A stretch of DNA of 64,000 nucleotides, taken from NCBI GenBank assembly GCA_003254925.1, contig QANZ01005497.1:40008-104007 (forward strand), in the 5' to 3' direction. Below are positions 12,501 to 24,591 of the stretch, one piece after another. The DNA comes from Chamaecrista fasciculata (Eukaryota > Streptophyta > Magnoliopsida > Fabales > Fabaceae). The stretch's first letter is position 1, and each line of letters starts with the position of its first letter. Below the pieces are notes generated by a model, which searched no databases, was not told where the DNA came from, and saw only the letters and a program-made list of their open reading frames with translations. The position numbers and the translations under genes are program-made.

Positions 12501-13867
12501 GATTTGAAGTGAGCTTCTTTTCATTCTGGCAGGGAGGTTTCATACTTGATATGGGTGTGCATTTTATAGCAGGGATGAGGATGGTAATCTCAAACATTTT
12601 ATTATAAGATATGCTGCATAAGTATGATTGTTAATGTCTATTTTCTGATCTGCAGCTTGTTGGCTGTGAGGTAGTTTCAGTTTCAGCTATGACATCTCAT
12701 GTGGATCTGACTTTACCTCCACCAGATAATATATCATCTTCCTTGTAAGTCTCCATTTCTTGGAGTTAGCTTTACAAGACCTAACTGGATATCTGAAACC
12801 TATTTTGGTATGTTGTGCCCTAGTCATTTGGAGAATGGATGTTCTGGAGTATTTGCAATGGTTGTCAACTCAAGATCACCCAAGGCATGTGGTAAATGAT
12901 AATTCATCTTACATGCACACAAATGACAGACAGTAGATATGCTCATCACTAATGCATGCCCTCTTCTAACTCTTATGCAATGTGTTTAACACCTTTAGAT
13001 ATCGTGGAGAGTTGTGGGCATTAATGGAACTGTGCAAATTGAGCGTGGGTTTCAAGGAAAACATGGTTACGTGGTATGCCGTTATGGTTTCAGTATCAGG
13101 ATTTCATAAGCAATTAAAATCTTGAATATGATCCGTTCTTTTCATTTAAGTTGGACTAAAAATTTATTCTTTGTCTAGACTGTTTGTCATCTCCATTTAT
13201 TTCATCTCATGATGTTATGACAGGTCTCATTTTATGGTGCTGATGGACAAAGCAAAAGCTCATTCTTCCCATTCAGTGGAGTGACTGAAGAATTTAAAGC
13301 ATTTATTAATGATGTATCTCAAAGCAAGGTATTCAGGATTGGCCCATATTTGAGTCTCGCCCTGCAGTTCATGATTATTTACTTTATTTCTAGTGTTTCA
13401 TTTTCTGTATAGGGATAAATAAGTATGATGTTATATTTCTGAAATTCTACTGAATACTATTTTCCGCTTCATTTACCTTTCTAAAGGATGATAGCAATAG
13501 CTTTACTAGACAGTAAAACCAGCGTTTTTCAACTATCCTAGCATAAAACTATCTGCCTTCATTCACTGTTGCACATCATGATAGTTTCTTCCTCTCAGTT
13601 ATATGCCAAAACACACTTGGGACAATAGATTCCGACAACTTTGTATTTTGTGACTCAGTGCACTCACGTATTCATGAAATAAAGAGCAAACCAGTGCTAG
13701 AAGCTGTTTATTTCATCTAATTTTCTTCGTTTATGCAGAAGGGAAGTCAGTATGAAGCTGAACCCCGCCTCTCTTTCGTCGAAGGTGCCAGAGATGTTGC
13801 TGTCCTAGAGGCTATGCTTGAATCTGGAGCAAAGCAGGGTGCACTGGTTCATGTCAAGAAGTTTTGA
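9516..13867 (+). CDS. Gfo/Idh/MocA-family NAD(P)-dependent oxidoreductase
   Basis: Probable cytosolic sugar-type oxidoreductase with an N-terminal Rossmann fold and a C-terminal Gfo/Idh/MocA alpha/beta domain. The substrate cannot be read from sequence. Twelve exons: 9516-9641, 10242-10382, 10473-10521, 10822-10839, 11872-11987, 12069-12182, 12533-12583, 12656-12744, 12824-12884, 12999-13073, 13224-13328, 13739-13867. They join in phase to 357 residues. Residues 7-16 (IAILGAGTFV) form the nucleotide-binding turn. The family's EKP motif (EKPAAA) is encoded almost wholly by an 18-nt exon 4. AENYRFE and GGFILDMGVHFIAGMR follow as expected. Intron 9 needs a GC donor (AAG|GCATGT). No transit peptide is obvious. 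The same domain is found in an Arabidopsis 'oxidoreductase family protein'; I do not know a confirmed activity. Confidence 0.93.
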
Positions 13868-14439
13868 GATTATCATGGATTTCTTTCCACTGGGCAAATG
13901 ATTTAAGCATCTGCAGATTGATTTTCTGTATTGGCCTTGAACGTTTTATTTTAGAAGAGTAGTTGAGTTTAGATGAATAAGCTGGTGTTAAAACAATTAT
14001 TTGTATAGATATGATTTAACTTACTGCAGGTAATGGTACCGGAATTCTATTTTCAGAATTATTATTTTAATGCATTTCGGTCTCTTTTTTGTTTTTTTTT
14101 TGCAATAAATCTCTTTAAGACAACGCATTCCTTGATCATAACTTATGTTTAGATTGGTTAATGCTATCCCATACATGTATGAACGGCATGCCTGCACTGA
14201 TGTTCCGTCTTGCCAACAATTTTTTTTTTGTTCACTTGGTCTCCAAAAATTCTTCATNAAATATCTCCATCACATTTTAATACAAATGGGTCTTGCTCAA
14301 TTTTTAATTTTGGTCCGGTTCAGTTTATTTTGGTGACTAGGATGATAAAGTGGCATTTAACAGTGTCATGTAAGCATTTAACGGCCAAGTCATCACTGTT
14401 AGTAACAGATATAGGCTAGAGGGACTAACGAGTTAACAT

Positions 14440-14595
14440 TTGTGATTAATAAGGGACCAAATAGTCTATTTCAAAAATGCATGGACCAAATAGTATCAAA
14501 GTGTGAAAAAGGAGGGACCAAATAGTCTATTTCAAAAATGCAGGGACCAAATAGTTCAAAGTGTGAAAAAGGAGGAACCAAACAGTGCTTTACCT
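14440..14595. repeat. Two-copy tandem repeat
   Basis: A unit of about 65 bp, 'gggaccaaatagtctatttcaaaaatgca...caaagtgtgaaaaaggag', is present twice in direct order with a few changes and is followed by a partial third start. The modules resemble the 'ggaccaaa' arms of the foldback elements elsewhere in the window. Confidence 0.8.
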
Positions 14596-15189
14596 CTTAA
14601 TATTCCTATTCATGTCTGTTGTCTAGCATTGATGGTATAATGGTAAATGAACTCAGAAGTTACCAAAAGAAAAAAAAAATGAACTTAGAAGAACGTTACC
14701 CCGTTACTTTCAATGAATTAACGAGTTTCCCTTTCCCAAGTGCTTCGATCAACATGAACGCTTCTTTTTTGCTTTCCCCATGAAAGTTAAGAAAACCAAA
14801 AGGATAAAGAAAAGGCTCAAACGTTTGGAGATTATGTTGAATGGAATTCCGATAATGATTAATAAATTATTTTCCACGTTTCGTTAACCCTCTCAAACTG
14901 AAACTGCCACTATTTTCAAGGTTTGTTCACCGGACAGACGGCCACACTTACCAGTTACAACCAAAAATCAACACGCGCTTCACTTGCGCGTGTTTTTTTT
15001 TTCTGGTCGCTCCTACGGTCTACGGATCATGTCATATTTCTGGACTTATTTATTATTATTTCTCGTCTACCATTATTTCATTAAAGTGATATTTATTGTA
15101 TCAAGAATTCATTCATTATTAGGCCTTTGTTTATTACTGCCCCTGTGGATCCTTATTCACTTCTTCGTCCTTTAGTAGGAGGAAAGCAT

Positions 15190-15710
15190 TGTGAAAAATA
15201 TCGGACCGGTCATCAAATCGGTGGAAGGTTTAGGTCATTGGTTCAATGGTTCAACCCCTGGGTCACTGGTTTAACCGGTTGAGCCGGTTTACTTAAAAAA
15301 TACATTTTCAAATATACATATTCATTAAATACCCATTAATATATTGCAATAATTTAAATATAAAGTAAATATTAAACACTTTAGTACCTTTGGAGCTATT
15401 TTGCAATTTTAACCATAACAAGTTTTGAAAAATTACATATTGACCTCAATTTTTTTAAAAGTTTTCATTTTAGTCCATCTATAATATGTGTCCAGGGACT
15501 AATTTGTAATTTTTTGAAAATTTTTTGGGGTCAATATTTAATTTTGCAAACTTTGGCGGGTCAAACGGTTCACGGTTTGCCGGTCAAACCGCCGGTTGAA
15601 CCGGTAGTCACCGGTTCAACTGCAATCCGGTATTTTTTTTTTTCTGGATCGGCCTGGGCTCCGGTTCACCGGTCGGACCGCCCGATCCGGTCCGGTTTTT
15701 AATACTATGG
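15190..15710. mobile_element. Foldback element with ccggtt-rich ends
   Basis: The left end (atcggaccggtcatc..., then ggtttaaccggttgagccgg) and the right end (caccggtcggaccgcccgatccggtccgg) are inverted, repeat-rich and much more GC-rich than the AT-rich centre. This suits a non-autonomous DNA transposon. No coding sequence and no clear target duplication were found, so the class is open. Confidence 0.5.
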
Positions 15711-15889
15711 AGAAAAGGGTTAGTATAAGATGCAAAGTTTGATTCTTGATATGGGATACAAATGCTGNTATTATAGAGAAAAATGTCCTTAATGCAAAAC
15801 ATTTAAATTTTTAGGAGTTAAAAATCAATTTTATCTTTTTTTTAACGGACAAATGAATGGAAACTGTTAGAGGAATCAACTTTGTCAAA

Positions 15890-15975
15890 TTTTACATAAC
15901 TGGGGGACCAATATGGAAAGAAAAATAACTGAGGGACCAATTTGAAACAGTGAGCATAACTGGGGGACCAAAATA
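15890..15975. repeat. Short array of 'ataactgagggaccaa' units
   Basis: Three near-identical units, 'ataactgggggaccaa', 'ataactgagggaccaa' and 'ataactgggggaccaa', are spaced by 17-22 bp in direct order, about 150 bp upstream of the COX6A start. Confidence 0.7.
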
Positions 15976-16116
15976 GGACTTTGGCCAAAAGAATACCATG
16001 GAACTTTTTAAAAAATTTGAGGACGTGGCGGATGGCACTGTGCGATTATATATGGAAGCCTGGGAGAGAGGAAGGGCAACGTGAAAGCAGAGAGGAAAAG
16101 ATTGAATAGGTAAGCA

Positions 16117-18542
16117 ATGGCGACGGCGTTGGTGCGATCTGGTCTTCTTCGGACCGCTCTTCGAGGAGGCGTACGTGGCTCCACCACCCCCCGTAGAAAC
16201 TTCTCTTCCTCCGGTCACCATGATGATGCATGTTAGTTTCCTTCATTTTCCATCTCTTTCCAACACATTCATACATTTATGATTCCACGATGATCTTTTT
16301 TTTTTTTGGTCTTACATCGTTTTATGCGACTTCATTTTAAAGAGGATCGCTCCCGGTTTATGCCCATCGAATTGCGTTAGGGTTTTGGTTAGCTCTCCTC
16401 AAATTTGTTTGGTTTTTGTGGAAATGTGCCGCTCTCTGGGCTAATCTGAGTTGTGTTGGGCTCATGAATTTGGGAAAGGATCTGCGAATTTATAAAATTG
16501 ATCTGTTATGCTCTTTGTTTATGTTTAAAAATTATGTATTCGAATATTGAATGAGGTTTGGTTTCTTTCTGTCTGGTAGCATTACTTTTGCGTGAATGTG
16601 TGATTATTCTTAGGATTTATATTTGTTTTTTATTTTTCTTTTTCCAATTGTTTGGCAGCATGAGAGTTGCGCTTTAATTTCTGGAATAAACGATTGCTCC
16701 TGCATTGCCATAGGTGCAAAGCCGAATTCTGTGATGTTCCGCTGCCCTATTTTACGCAAAATTTTAGTTGTTGTTGATTTTCTTTAATAGCTGGAAATAA
16801 CCTCAAAAGATTGTTTTTTTACGTTGTTAATTTGTTATGAGTGCAAAGTCAAATGCTTTGATATTCCAATACCTTAATTTATCCAAGATTTTGGTTTTGG
16901 TCCAATGCAGCTCTCTAGTTTTATTTCAAATGCCGATATCACTGTTCAGAGTTAATAGAACTCATGTTCTAGGCTGCGATTTCTTCCTCCTAATATTATT
17001 CTTCCGATGATGACTGCCTTTTTAATGTCGTGCTTTTGTGGTTTTTTCCCCCATTTTCATTGGACCAGACGAGACAGCCAAGTGGGAGAAGATTACATAT
17101 CTAGGCATTGCTACGTGTGCTGGTTTAGCATTTTATATTTTGTCAAAGGGTCATCCTCACCATGAAGAGCCTCCTGTGAGCTTCCTTTCTACGCACCTGC
17201 AGTTCTTTGTTGTTGTTATTTGTTACTTTGACATGCATCCCTGTTCACTTTTTCCTGGCCGTCACTTCTTCCTTCCATTCTGTGTTTTGTTCACGCTTTG
17301 TGACAATGATTTTTCTTTTTTTATTTCCTTTTCATTGTAATATTTTTCTTTCTTTGTTATGCAGGCATACCCATATTTGCACATCCGCAACAAGGAATTT
17401 CCATGGGGTACGTGTGTTTCATTTCATTATGGATTTTGTTATAATACCTTCCCCATAAAATATATAGAAACAGAGAATTAAATTATGGGAAATTGAAAGC
17501 ATTGATTGGATATCGTAGTTTGATTTTGTTTAGTGACTTGTATGTTGACAATTTTCATTACTGGATAATAAGTTGTTCTATTTTTTATACTAAACCTGTT
17601 ACTGTGAGTATTTTCGTATACAGTAAGCAGAGAGCAGCATTTTAAGTGATAACATTAATATATTGGAGGAAGCGAAATTTGATTATGTACATTCATCATA
17701 ATAAATGTATATTGAAAATTTAGAAGCGAATGACATCTCAAGTAGTGAAGTATGTTATCAATGTCTTTGAGGTGGCATGTGTCTCCATTGGTTGATGTTG
17801 ATGCAAAACTAATTTGACAGTCTTTGCATGATTTATGATTATCAGATTTAATCATAAATCATAGATAGATATAAAATTACTAGTCAGCAGTCATAGTATT
17901 GCTGATCCTTTCAAAAGCTGTCTCACAGACATTTAACTCTCTATTAGTTTACACTGAGTCATGTTCTACTGGTACCTTTTTTCTTTTGATGAGAAATCCC
18001 TGTTCAAATGTACTCTTGTGCATTTGATGCTACTTATCAGAGTTATGGCAGTTCTAACTCTGCTTATGTTTGGGACAAGAATAGATACAATCTAGCAGTG
18101 ATCAATTTGACCCCAAAGTGAACTTTAATAAGATGTTAATCACATGATTAAAAGATTTTTGGACCCATAGTAAAGTTTGTTTTTAGGTTGTATTTATCTT
18201 GTACAGAAGCTGTTTATTGCTTTGGTTATATTATGTGGTACTACTAGCCTAGATGCCACTGCCCACTGCTTCCCTGCCCATAATGCCGGCTCTCATCCTG
18301 TGGATATTCTAGCTTTTTCTTCCTTATAGTATAGATCAGTATTTAGTTACATGGTGATTGTTTAGGCTTTGTATACGCTTTGGTCGTGTATGCTTTATCT
18401 CATAATTTTCAATTGCAGGGCTAGTGCTAATCGTCTATTATTACTGTTTGCTTCAAATTACTTGACCTGAAATAACTGATTGTATGAGATGGTTCTTTTC
18501 TGGTGACCAGGTCCAGATGGTCTCTTTGAAGTGAAACATTAG
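16117..18542 (+). CDS. COX6A: Cytochrome c oxidase subunit 6a, mitochondrial
   Basis: Nuclear-encoded small subunit of respiratory complex IV in the inner mitochondrial membrane. It stabilises the complex rather than carrying catalysis. Four exons, 16117-16231, 17069-17175, 17365-17407 and 18511-18542, join in phase to 98 residues, close to the plant family size. Residues 1 to about 30 are rich in Arg, Ser and Ala with no acids, as in a mitochondrial presequence (MATALVRSGLLRTALRGGVR). The core has ETAKWEKITYLGI, one membrane segment (about 48-65, ITYLGIATCAGLAFYILS), and the family C-terminal stretch ending in FPWG then PDGLFEVKH. A TATA-like element lies about 70 bp upstream of the ATG. Confidence 0.95.
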
Positions 18543-20460
18543 TATTGGTGTCTTAGCCCGAGGTATTTATGCGGCAATGATGTTTTCAGTTTAAACCCAT
18601 TGCTCTTGATTTGTCAGTGTTCAAGACAACGCTGATGGAGTGATGGTGATAGCGTTTTTGTATTGTTTCATAAAATGTTTTTGAGAACTTGCAGTACATT
18701 TTATTTGTTCATTTGACTCCCATACTTTCTAAGTGAAATAAAATTGGAAACACTTTTTGCTCTTTCGTTTTTCTTTTTAATTTATTTCTGGTCTTGATCA
18801 ATTTTTTTGACAACCTCGGAAAAATTTAATTATGAAGTGGAAGGCGAGGCAATTGGCTTTAATGCACTGGTATTCTGGGGTGGCACATTTGGGAAATGCA
18901 TTCCATATGTACGGGGTGCACTTAAAAACGTTCTGGAATCTGTCACCCTTGATTTGGATTTATTTATTATCTGGTCGAAAGGATTTGGGTTAATGAAATT
19001 ATACTCTCTGCTTGAGTCGTTCTACGTCTGGGCATGTTACATTATATTAATTTTTTGCCAACCAATTTTTATATACCGAGTACTGAAATTACGTTTGAAA
19101 TGGAATAAAAGTTGTACTATTATGTTACAGTTTTCTGGTTTTTTATTAGAGGTTGCTTGTAATTTTACTATTTTAGACTAGTTCCGTGTGCCTGTACCGT
19201 ACAAGATATTTGTCATTTTTTTTTTCGGTGGTCATGAATCATGATCTAAGGAGTATAAGAAAAATAATTTAAAAGTTATAAAAACTAATCAAGAATCCGG
19301 TGGACACCAAAATATGGTGGTTGTATCTAGTTTAGATTGTTTCAAAAGGTGGAAAAAAGAGGGGATAAAAAAACTTGGAAGAATGGTTTGAAAATATAAA
19401 GAGATAGGCATTCAACATCACATGGTTGTTACTTGTTAGCATTGCCTTAGCGTCTACCAGCAAAGCCATTATTTTCTTATAAACGTGGACAAGCTACTTT
19501 CAAATTGCTTCTTTGACAAACCTGATGTGATTTAAGATTAAGTATTAATTGTTATCATTCACCGGTTGTCATTTTTGTTAAATGGAACTCGTTGTAATGA
19601 ATCTCAAAGTAAGATGACATTAATCAGTACTACGTAATGTGGTAGCAAAAGTGAGGACTTTAAGAGAATTTTCGTTGAATTGATATCGATAACTGTTCTC
19701 TTCTACTATGACAGAGAAAGTGGTACTCTCGAGCTACCCACGTTGGTGGCACTGTGTTAACTTGTTCTGATGAAATGGTTCCTTCATTTTCTTTAAATTT
19801 TCAGGAGTGCTATATAGCACGAAAGGTGTGCGAGCTAACTTGCACAATATTTGACAATTTGACATGTGAATGAATTGTTTTATCGTGAAGAAGTCACTGG
19901 TGATTTGTGCAGTTGCAGAACGTAGGTTCTACCTGGCTCTAATTGCTACGTAAGAACGTAGAATAAAATAGCTTTATTACCATACCATCCCATGTAAGCT
20001 GTTTCTGAGCAATTTTCCTCGGTACTTGTTTCTTAGAGCATCCACAGGTACATGTGAGAAAGAACTCCTAGATCGCAAGACGTTTTCTTGTTTCATTCTT
20101 CTTTGTTAGATGGGAAAAAGGAAGAATGATTACATTCAGAGAAGAAAAGATCGGCATTCATATTTAGACGAAAAGTAAGAACTATAAGTTTATGGTTCTA
20201 GAAAATAACCTGGTCTACTTTTGATGGACATTAAATGATTTACACATAAAAAATCTATGTTTCTGAATTTTGTTCACGGCATTTATGCTGTATATCCCAC
20301 AATCTTGCTGCATGAAATGCAGGAACCAAAAGAACGTTATACTTATACCTGTAACCTGAACACTAAATGGCCATGTAAAGAACAATGCATCTCTCAACTT
20401 GAAAATTAAGAAAAGAAAAAAAAAAAAAAGCTGCAGGATACCATTGATTTATCTCAATCA
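18543..20460. other. Convergent intergenic region
   Basis: This is the space between the 3' ends of COX6A (+) and the acidic membrane protein gene (-). The first part should be COX6A 3' UTR. A 120-codon open frame near 18810-19181 lacks an ATG start near its beginning and shows no recognisable domain. No other gene or repeat stands out. Confidence 0.6.
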
Positions 20461-22215
20461 TCACTCAGTAGCAGTATCATCATTGTGATTACTTTCTGTA
20501 CTGGTCTCTGGCAAAGTTCCCAGATCCACTCGTGACTCTCTAATATCCTCAGGGATTGATGAACCAGAATTGGTATGGCCATCTAAGTTTGCTGAGTCCT
20601 CTTTCTCTTTCTCTAAAACAACTGATTCAATTTCACCACCATTTTCATTTTCACTCGTTTCCCTTTGAACACTGTCCTCATTCTCATTCTGCTCTGCTTC
20701 GGCTGTATTCTTCGAGGATGCATCTTTATCTTCAGGGTTCGAAGAATCAGAAGCATCGATTAGCACATCTTCACTAGCATTCCCCTTTGAATTATTCTGC
20801 TCAGCTATAGCATCACTTGTATTTTCTGAGTTTGAGGACTCATCACTGTCTGTGCTGTTCTGACCGGAATCACTAATAAATTCCAAATTCGAGGATTCAT
20901 CACTTTTCTGTTCTGATGAGGTGAGTTCCACCTCCTGTTTCGAATCTAAATTGTCATTTGTAGTGGATGATAAACCATTTTCCTCTATTTCATTTTTAGC
21001 AGAATTGCTGTTAGGCTTCTGACTCTGAGCCGAATTGTTAGTGCTATCCTTGAATTCTCTACTAGCAACATCTTTGTCTTGGGTTCCTGAGGAAGATGTT
21101 GAAGTAGAATTAGATAGCTCCTCGGTGTCATATGAGTTAGAATTCTCAGTGTTTAGCATCGTATTGTGCAAGCCAGAGTCCTCTACCTTGGAGTTTGTTT
21201 TATCAGATTCAGATGTATCATTCTGTTTGTCAGTTGTAGTAGATGTTGCATCGTGCTTCTTCTGCTGCAAATCTGACTCTGTCATGGAACTTTTATCTGA
21301 ATTGTTCTCTGCCTCTGTTTGATTCTCGCTACCACCCCCTTGGTTGGTTGTTTCTGATTCTATTACATTTGATGTTGACTCATTCTGTTCAATATCATTT
21401 TGTTGAAACTCAGTCTTATCTCCAGTATCAATTTGTTCTGCTTTATTCTCAGTTTCTTCTGAGCTATCTTGCGTTTTATGATCTACAGCATTATGTTCCT
21501 CTCTGGCCTCCTCGTTGCTCCTTTCGCCGTCCTGAATATGATCTTCAGTTGAGATCTCTTCCAGAATCTTATTATCCTCTTCTCTGTATTTCTCTGTTTC
21601 CTTGTTATCTTCTGTCTCTTGGCTTTCCTCTACATGTTCCTTTTCACTGATCTCTTCGTTATCCTTATCTTCTACTTCTGTCTCTTTGTCTTGCACTTCA
21701 TCTTTGTTCTCTTCATCCTCCTTCACTTCACCATCGCTGCCCTTGTTGTCCACTTTGTCATTGTCTTCACCAAATTTCTCGTTATTCTCCTCCCTTTCCT
21801 TCTCTGTCGTAGCATTTTCAGATTTGTCATCACTCTCTTTCCCTTGGTTTTCAGAATCCTGTGCATGCTCAAAATGATCCTCATTGTTAACTTGCTCATG
21901 CTTTTCTGACAGGATCTCCTCATCCATACGACTAATCTGGTCGAGCTTGTTTTGTACTTCATCCTCCTCCTCCTCCTTGTGCCTTGCATCTACCACAGAG
22001 ATTTTGTCCACACGAGGACGAAGGTCCTTCCTCCCTAACTTGAAAACTTGAGCTCCATATTTTGTGTTTTGGCCATTTAGTGTTTTCTTGTGACGTGAGT
22101 GTGTAACTCGATAAACCATCCACAGACAAACTGCAAGCAGAAGGCATATTTGTAGAGCATGCTTCACCTTGAAGCCTTTGGATCTCTGATTCCTCCCGGG
22201 AGAAAACCTGAACAT
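20461..22215 (-). CDS. Acidic low-complexity type II membrane protein
   Basis: Single-exon protein of 584 residues. Residues 1-18 are basic (RFSPGRNQRSKGFKVKH), followed by one hydrophobic segment (about 19-37, ALQICLLLAVCLWMVYRV). The remaining 540 residues are dominated by Glu, Asp, Ser, Asn and Thr with no folded domain visible. That predicts a signal anchor and a long disordered acidic tail. The N-terminal pattern is shared with plant proteins loosely labelled 'dentin sialophosphoprotein-like' or 'transmembrane protein', including, as I recall, At4g37820, whose neighbours match this window. The function is unknown. Upstream there is a good 5' UTR donor (CCAG|GTATGT, intron start 22522) with acceptor choices near 22306 or 22252, so an untranslated first exon is likely. 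The poor complexity makes the tail prone to length variation. Confidence 0.88.
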   Translation of the reverse strand: MFRFSPGRNQRSKGFKVKHALQICLLLAVCLWMVYRVTHSRHKKTLNGQNTKYGAQVFKLGRKDLRPRVDKISVVDARHKEEEEDEVQNKLDQISRMDEEILSEKHEQVNNEDHFEHAQDSENQGKESDDKSENATTEKEREENNEKFGEDNDKVDNKGSDGEVKEDEENKDEVQDKETEVEDKDNEEISEKEHVEESQETEDNKETEKYREEDNKILEEISTEDHIQDGERSNEEAREEHNAVDHKTQDSSEETENKAEQIDTGDKTEFQQNDIEQNESTSNVIESETTNQGGGSENQTEAENNSDKSSMTESDLQQKKHDATSTTTDKQNDTSESDKTNSKVEDSGLHNTMLNTENSNSYDTEELSNSTSTSSSGTQDKDVASREFKDSTNNSAQSQKPNSNSAKNEIEENGLSSTTNDNLDSKQEVELTSSEQKSDESSNLEFISDSGQNSTDSDESSNSENTSDAIAEQNNSKGNASEDVLIDASDSSNPEDKDASSKNTAEAEQNENEDSVQRETSENENGGEIESVVLEKEKEDSANLDGHTNSGSSIPEDIRESRVDLGTLPETSTESNHNDDTATE

Positions 22216-24551
22216 TCTGGACCCTTAAAACCCAACTTCTTTTCAGCGCACCTGACCATATAAGATTGATATCTATGACTATAAGAATGCAGAATCCTAA
22301 TCTCCCTGTGATTTCCTCAAGCAAGTGGAAATTCAAGATTTATACACTATTATATTCTGCCTTATCTAAAGACTAAAAACGCATGATAAAGAAAGTATCT
22401 TCATCTGCATTCATATGTGTGAACTGGTACGGAAGCCATTCAATGACACAGAAATCGAAGAAGGTTTAATTTGTGAATAACAATGGGAGTAGTGAAGCAG
22501 TCGATGAAAGCATGAAACATACCTGGAAGAAAGAGGCCCGCAGATCCGGAAATGAGAGTGTGTTGGCCACAGAAATGTACTATTTTGGGATTGAGAGAAC
22601 AATAAATAGTTTCTCAAAATAGACTATGCTAATACGAGGCAGTTGCAAATGGACACACTTGCTCCTTCTCTGCTCTCAGAATTTGAGATTCTGGATGATC
22701 TCATCAACTCAGCTTTGGGAAATCTCGCACTATATTGCTTTTGGATCTGATACATCCAGGTTTCAAGAAACATTGGACAATTCAGAATTCAGATGTTGCA
22801 ACTTGCAAGCCACATTGACAAGTTTTATTGGGTTTCATTCTAAGGATATCACATCTCCCATATTTCAGTTAATTCATGATTGAACGTGGAACGATATATA
22901 TTTTAATTCTCTCTTGGAATCAATCAGCACCGTCATGCAGATGAACAAGACAAGGAATTGTTATGGATCAGAAGCCGACACGTGGCATCTAAGATCTATT
23001 TCATTTCCATCACGTACCTATCAATGTGTAATAAATCTGAATTTTGCGGAGAAAGTGAAAAAAAGCCTTTGGTAAGGAAGCAGGAGGCTTGGAGAGTTGG
23101 AGTTCACATATACTAATATACACCGTATCATTGCTGTATGCACAACTTCAGTGATCAACTAAAATTTCATGCTATATCAAATGTTGAAGTTCAAACTTAG
23201 AATGGGGGAATTACTTTTCCAAACAAAGAGGAAAAGGAAAGTAGAAAGAGATTAATAGAGATAAAAATGGTTGATAAAAATCGGATGGCCTTAAAATAGA
23301 GAGTGAAGGTTGGCATCGAATGCCCAAAGGCCGAGTGTAATGACGTGTGAGGCCCAATTTAGGCCCATGAAAAAGGCGTACACAGCCACGAGAATACAGT
23401 ACCATCTGCATGTGAATCTCAAATTCTGAATCCCCTATTTTTGTTTCTTCATCTGGTCCCCCCCGCGCAAAAAAATAAAATAAAAAGCATTTCAAGTTTT
23501 CAACTGTGGCTGTCCTGAATCTTGGACCTTTCCACCAATATTCTTACTTTTATGTTATTCTAAGTGTAGGATATAACATGTTTATGAGTTTCTCTCCTCA
23601 CCCTCCACTTCTACTCCTGTTACATACCTTACATTATTGAGTCGTACTATATAATATTTTTCACCGTATGACTTTCTCAGTTTACTGACCATGCCTTCTA
23701 CTTAATTAACCTTTCCAACTTCTGAACTTCAAAAGCAAGGTTTGGGTCATATATGAATGCTACAAGTGACCAGTTATCGTCGTGTCTTGATGAATAGAAA
23801 TAGATGTTGCAAACTTGGTAATCCTTTTATTAGGAAAATTGGCGACGGTAGCCATTTCTTTAGTTAAAAAAGTTTAACCATAAATATCATCTGTCTTAGG
23901 TTGGAGCAGCACCCTGCTTCTCTTCACTGACTAGCTCTAATCTGTGACTATTTGCTACTTTTATTTGTACCGGTTTTGCTAATTATTAAGAAAGGTATTA
24001 CTATTATACTTTATTGTGATGAATATTTTTTTGGGAAACATATTATTTGTTAAGGTGAACTGTTACCCTACCATCATATATACCTTTAATTACCACCACA
24101 AGACTCTGTACTCCCGAAAATATATAAAAAGAAATGATGAGAACTCCGAGGGCAGTGAAAAGTTAGCAGGTCAATTTCTTTGTGGTGCTTCCACTGACTG
24201 CATGTTGCAGGGAATGTCTTAATCATGAACAAATAAGAACGAAAAACTACAAACTACTACTGACCAAGGCATTATTTGCAAGGGCGGAACCAATTAATGA
24301 GGGGGCCAACCTCAAATATTTATATAAAATATATAATATTAACATTATATAAATATAGAATAAAAATTTTAATTACATATTTGTATTATATTAATATGTC
24401 ATCTAATTAATTATATATATTTGTATGAAACCAAAACAAAAAATTAGTTCTATTAATATATGGTATCCTAATTATTATAGATATAATTGCATCAACAGTA
24501 GAGGGGATTCTTGTCAAAACAAAAAACTGGATCTATTAATATCTGTCATCC

Positions 24552-24591
<40 letters not shown>

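Larger units (their letters stand above)
13868..16116. other. Intergenic between oxidoreductase and COX6A
   Basis: No gene is seen. The spacer is filled with small repeat modules: a 'ggaccaaatagt' tandem (14440-14595), a GC-rich 'ccggttcaa' element (15190-15710), and a 'gggggaccaa' triplet array (15890-15975). A TATA-like 'attatatatgg' near 16045, 70 bp before the COX6A ATG, is a likely core promoter. Confidence 0.6.

Noticed and set aside
15892..16276. Minus-strand frames over the COX6A promoter and first exon
   Set aside because: They mirror COX6A exon 1 and the 'gggggaccaa' repeat array; no independent evidence for a gene.
18807..19181. 124-codon open frame just past COX6A
   Set aside because: It begins at a non-ATG codon, has no domain or homologue I recognise, and lies where the COX6A 3' UTR and spacer are expected.
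20556..21909. Several open frames on the + strand opposite the acidic membrane protein gene
   Set aside because: They are antisense shadows of a low-complexity Glu/Ser-rich coding sequence; their Ser/Leu-rich text follows from that codon use.
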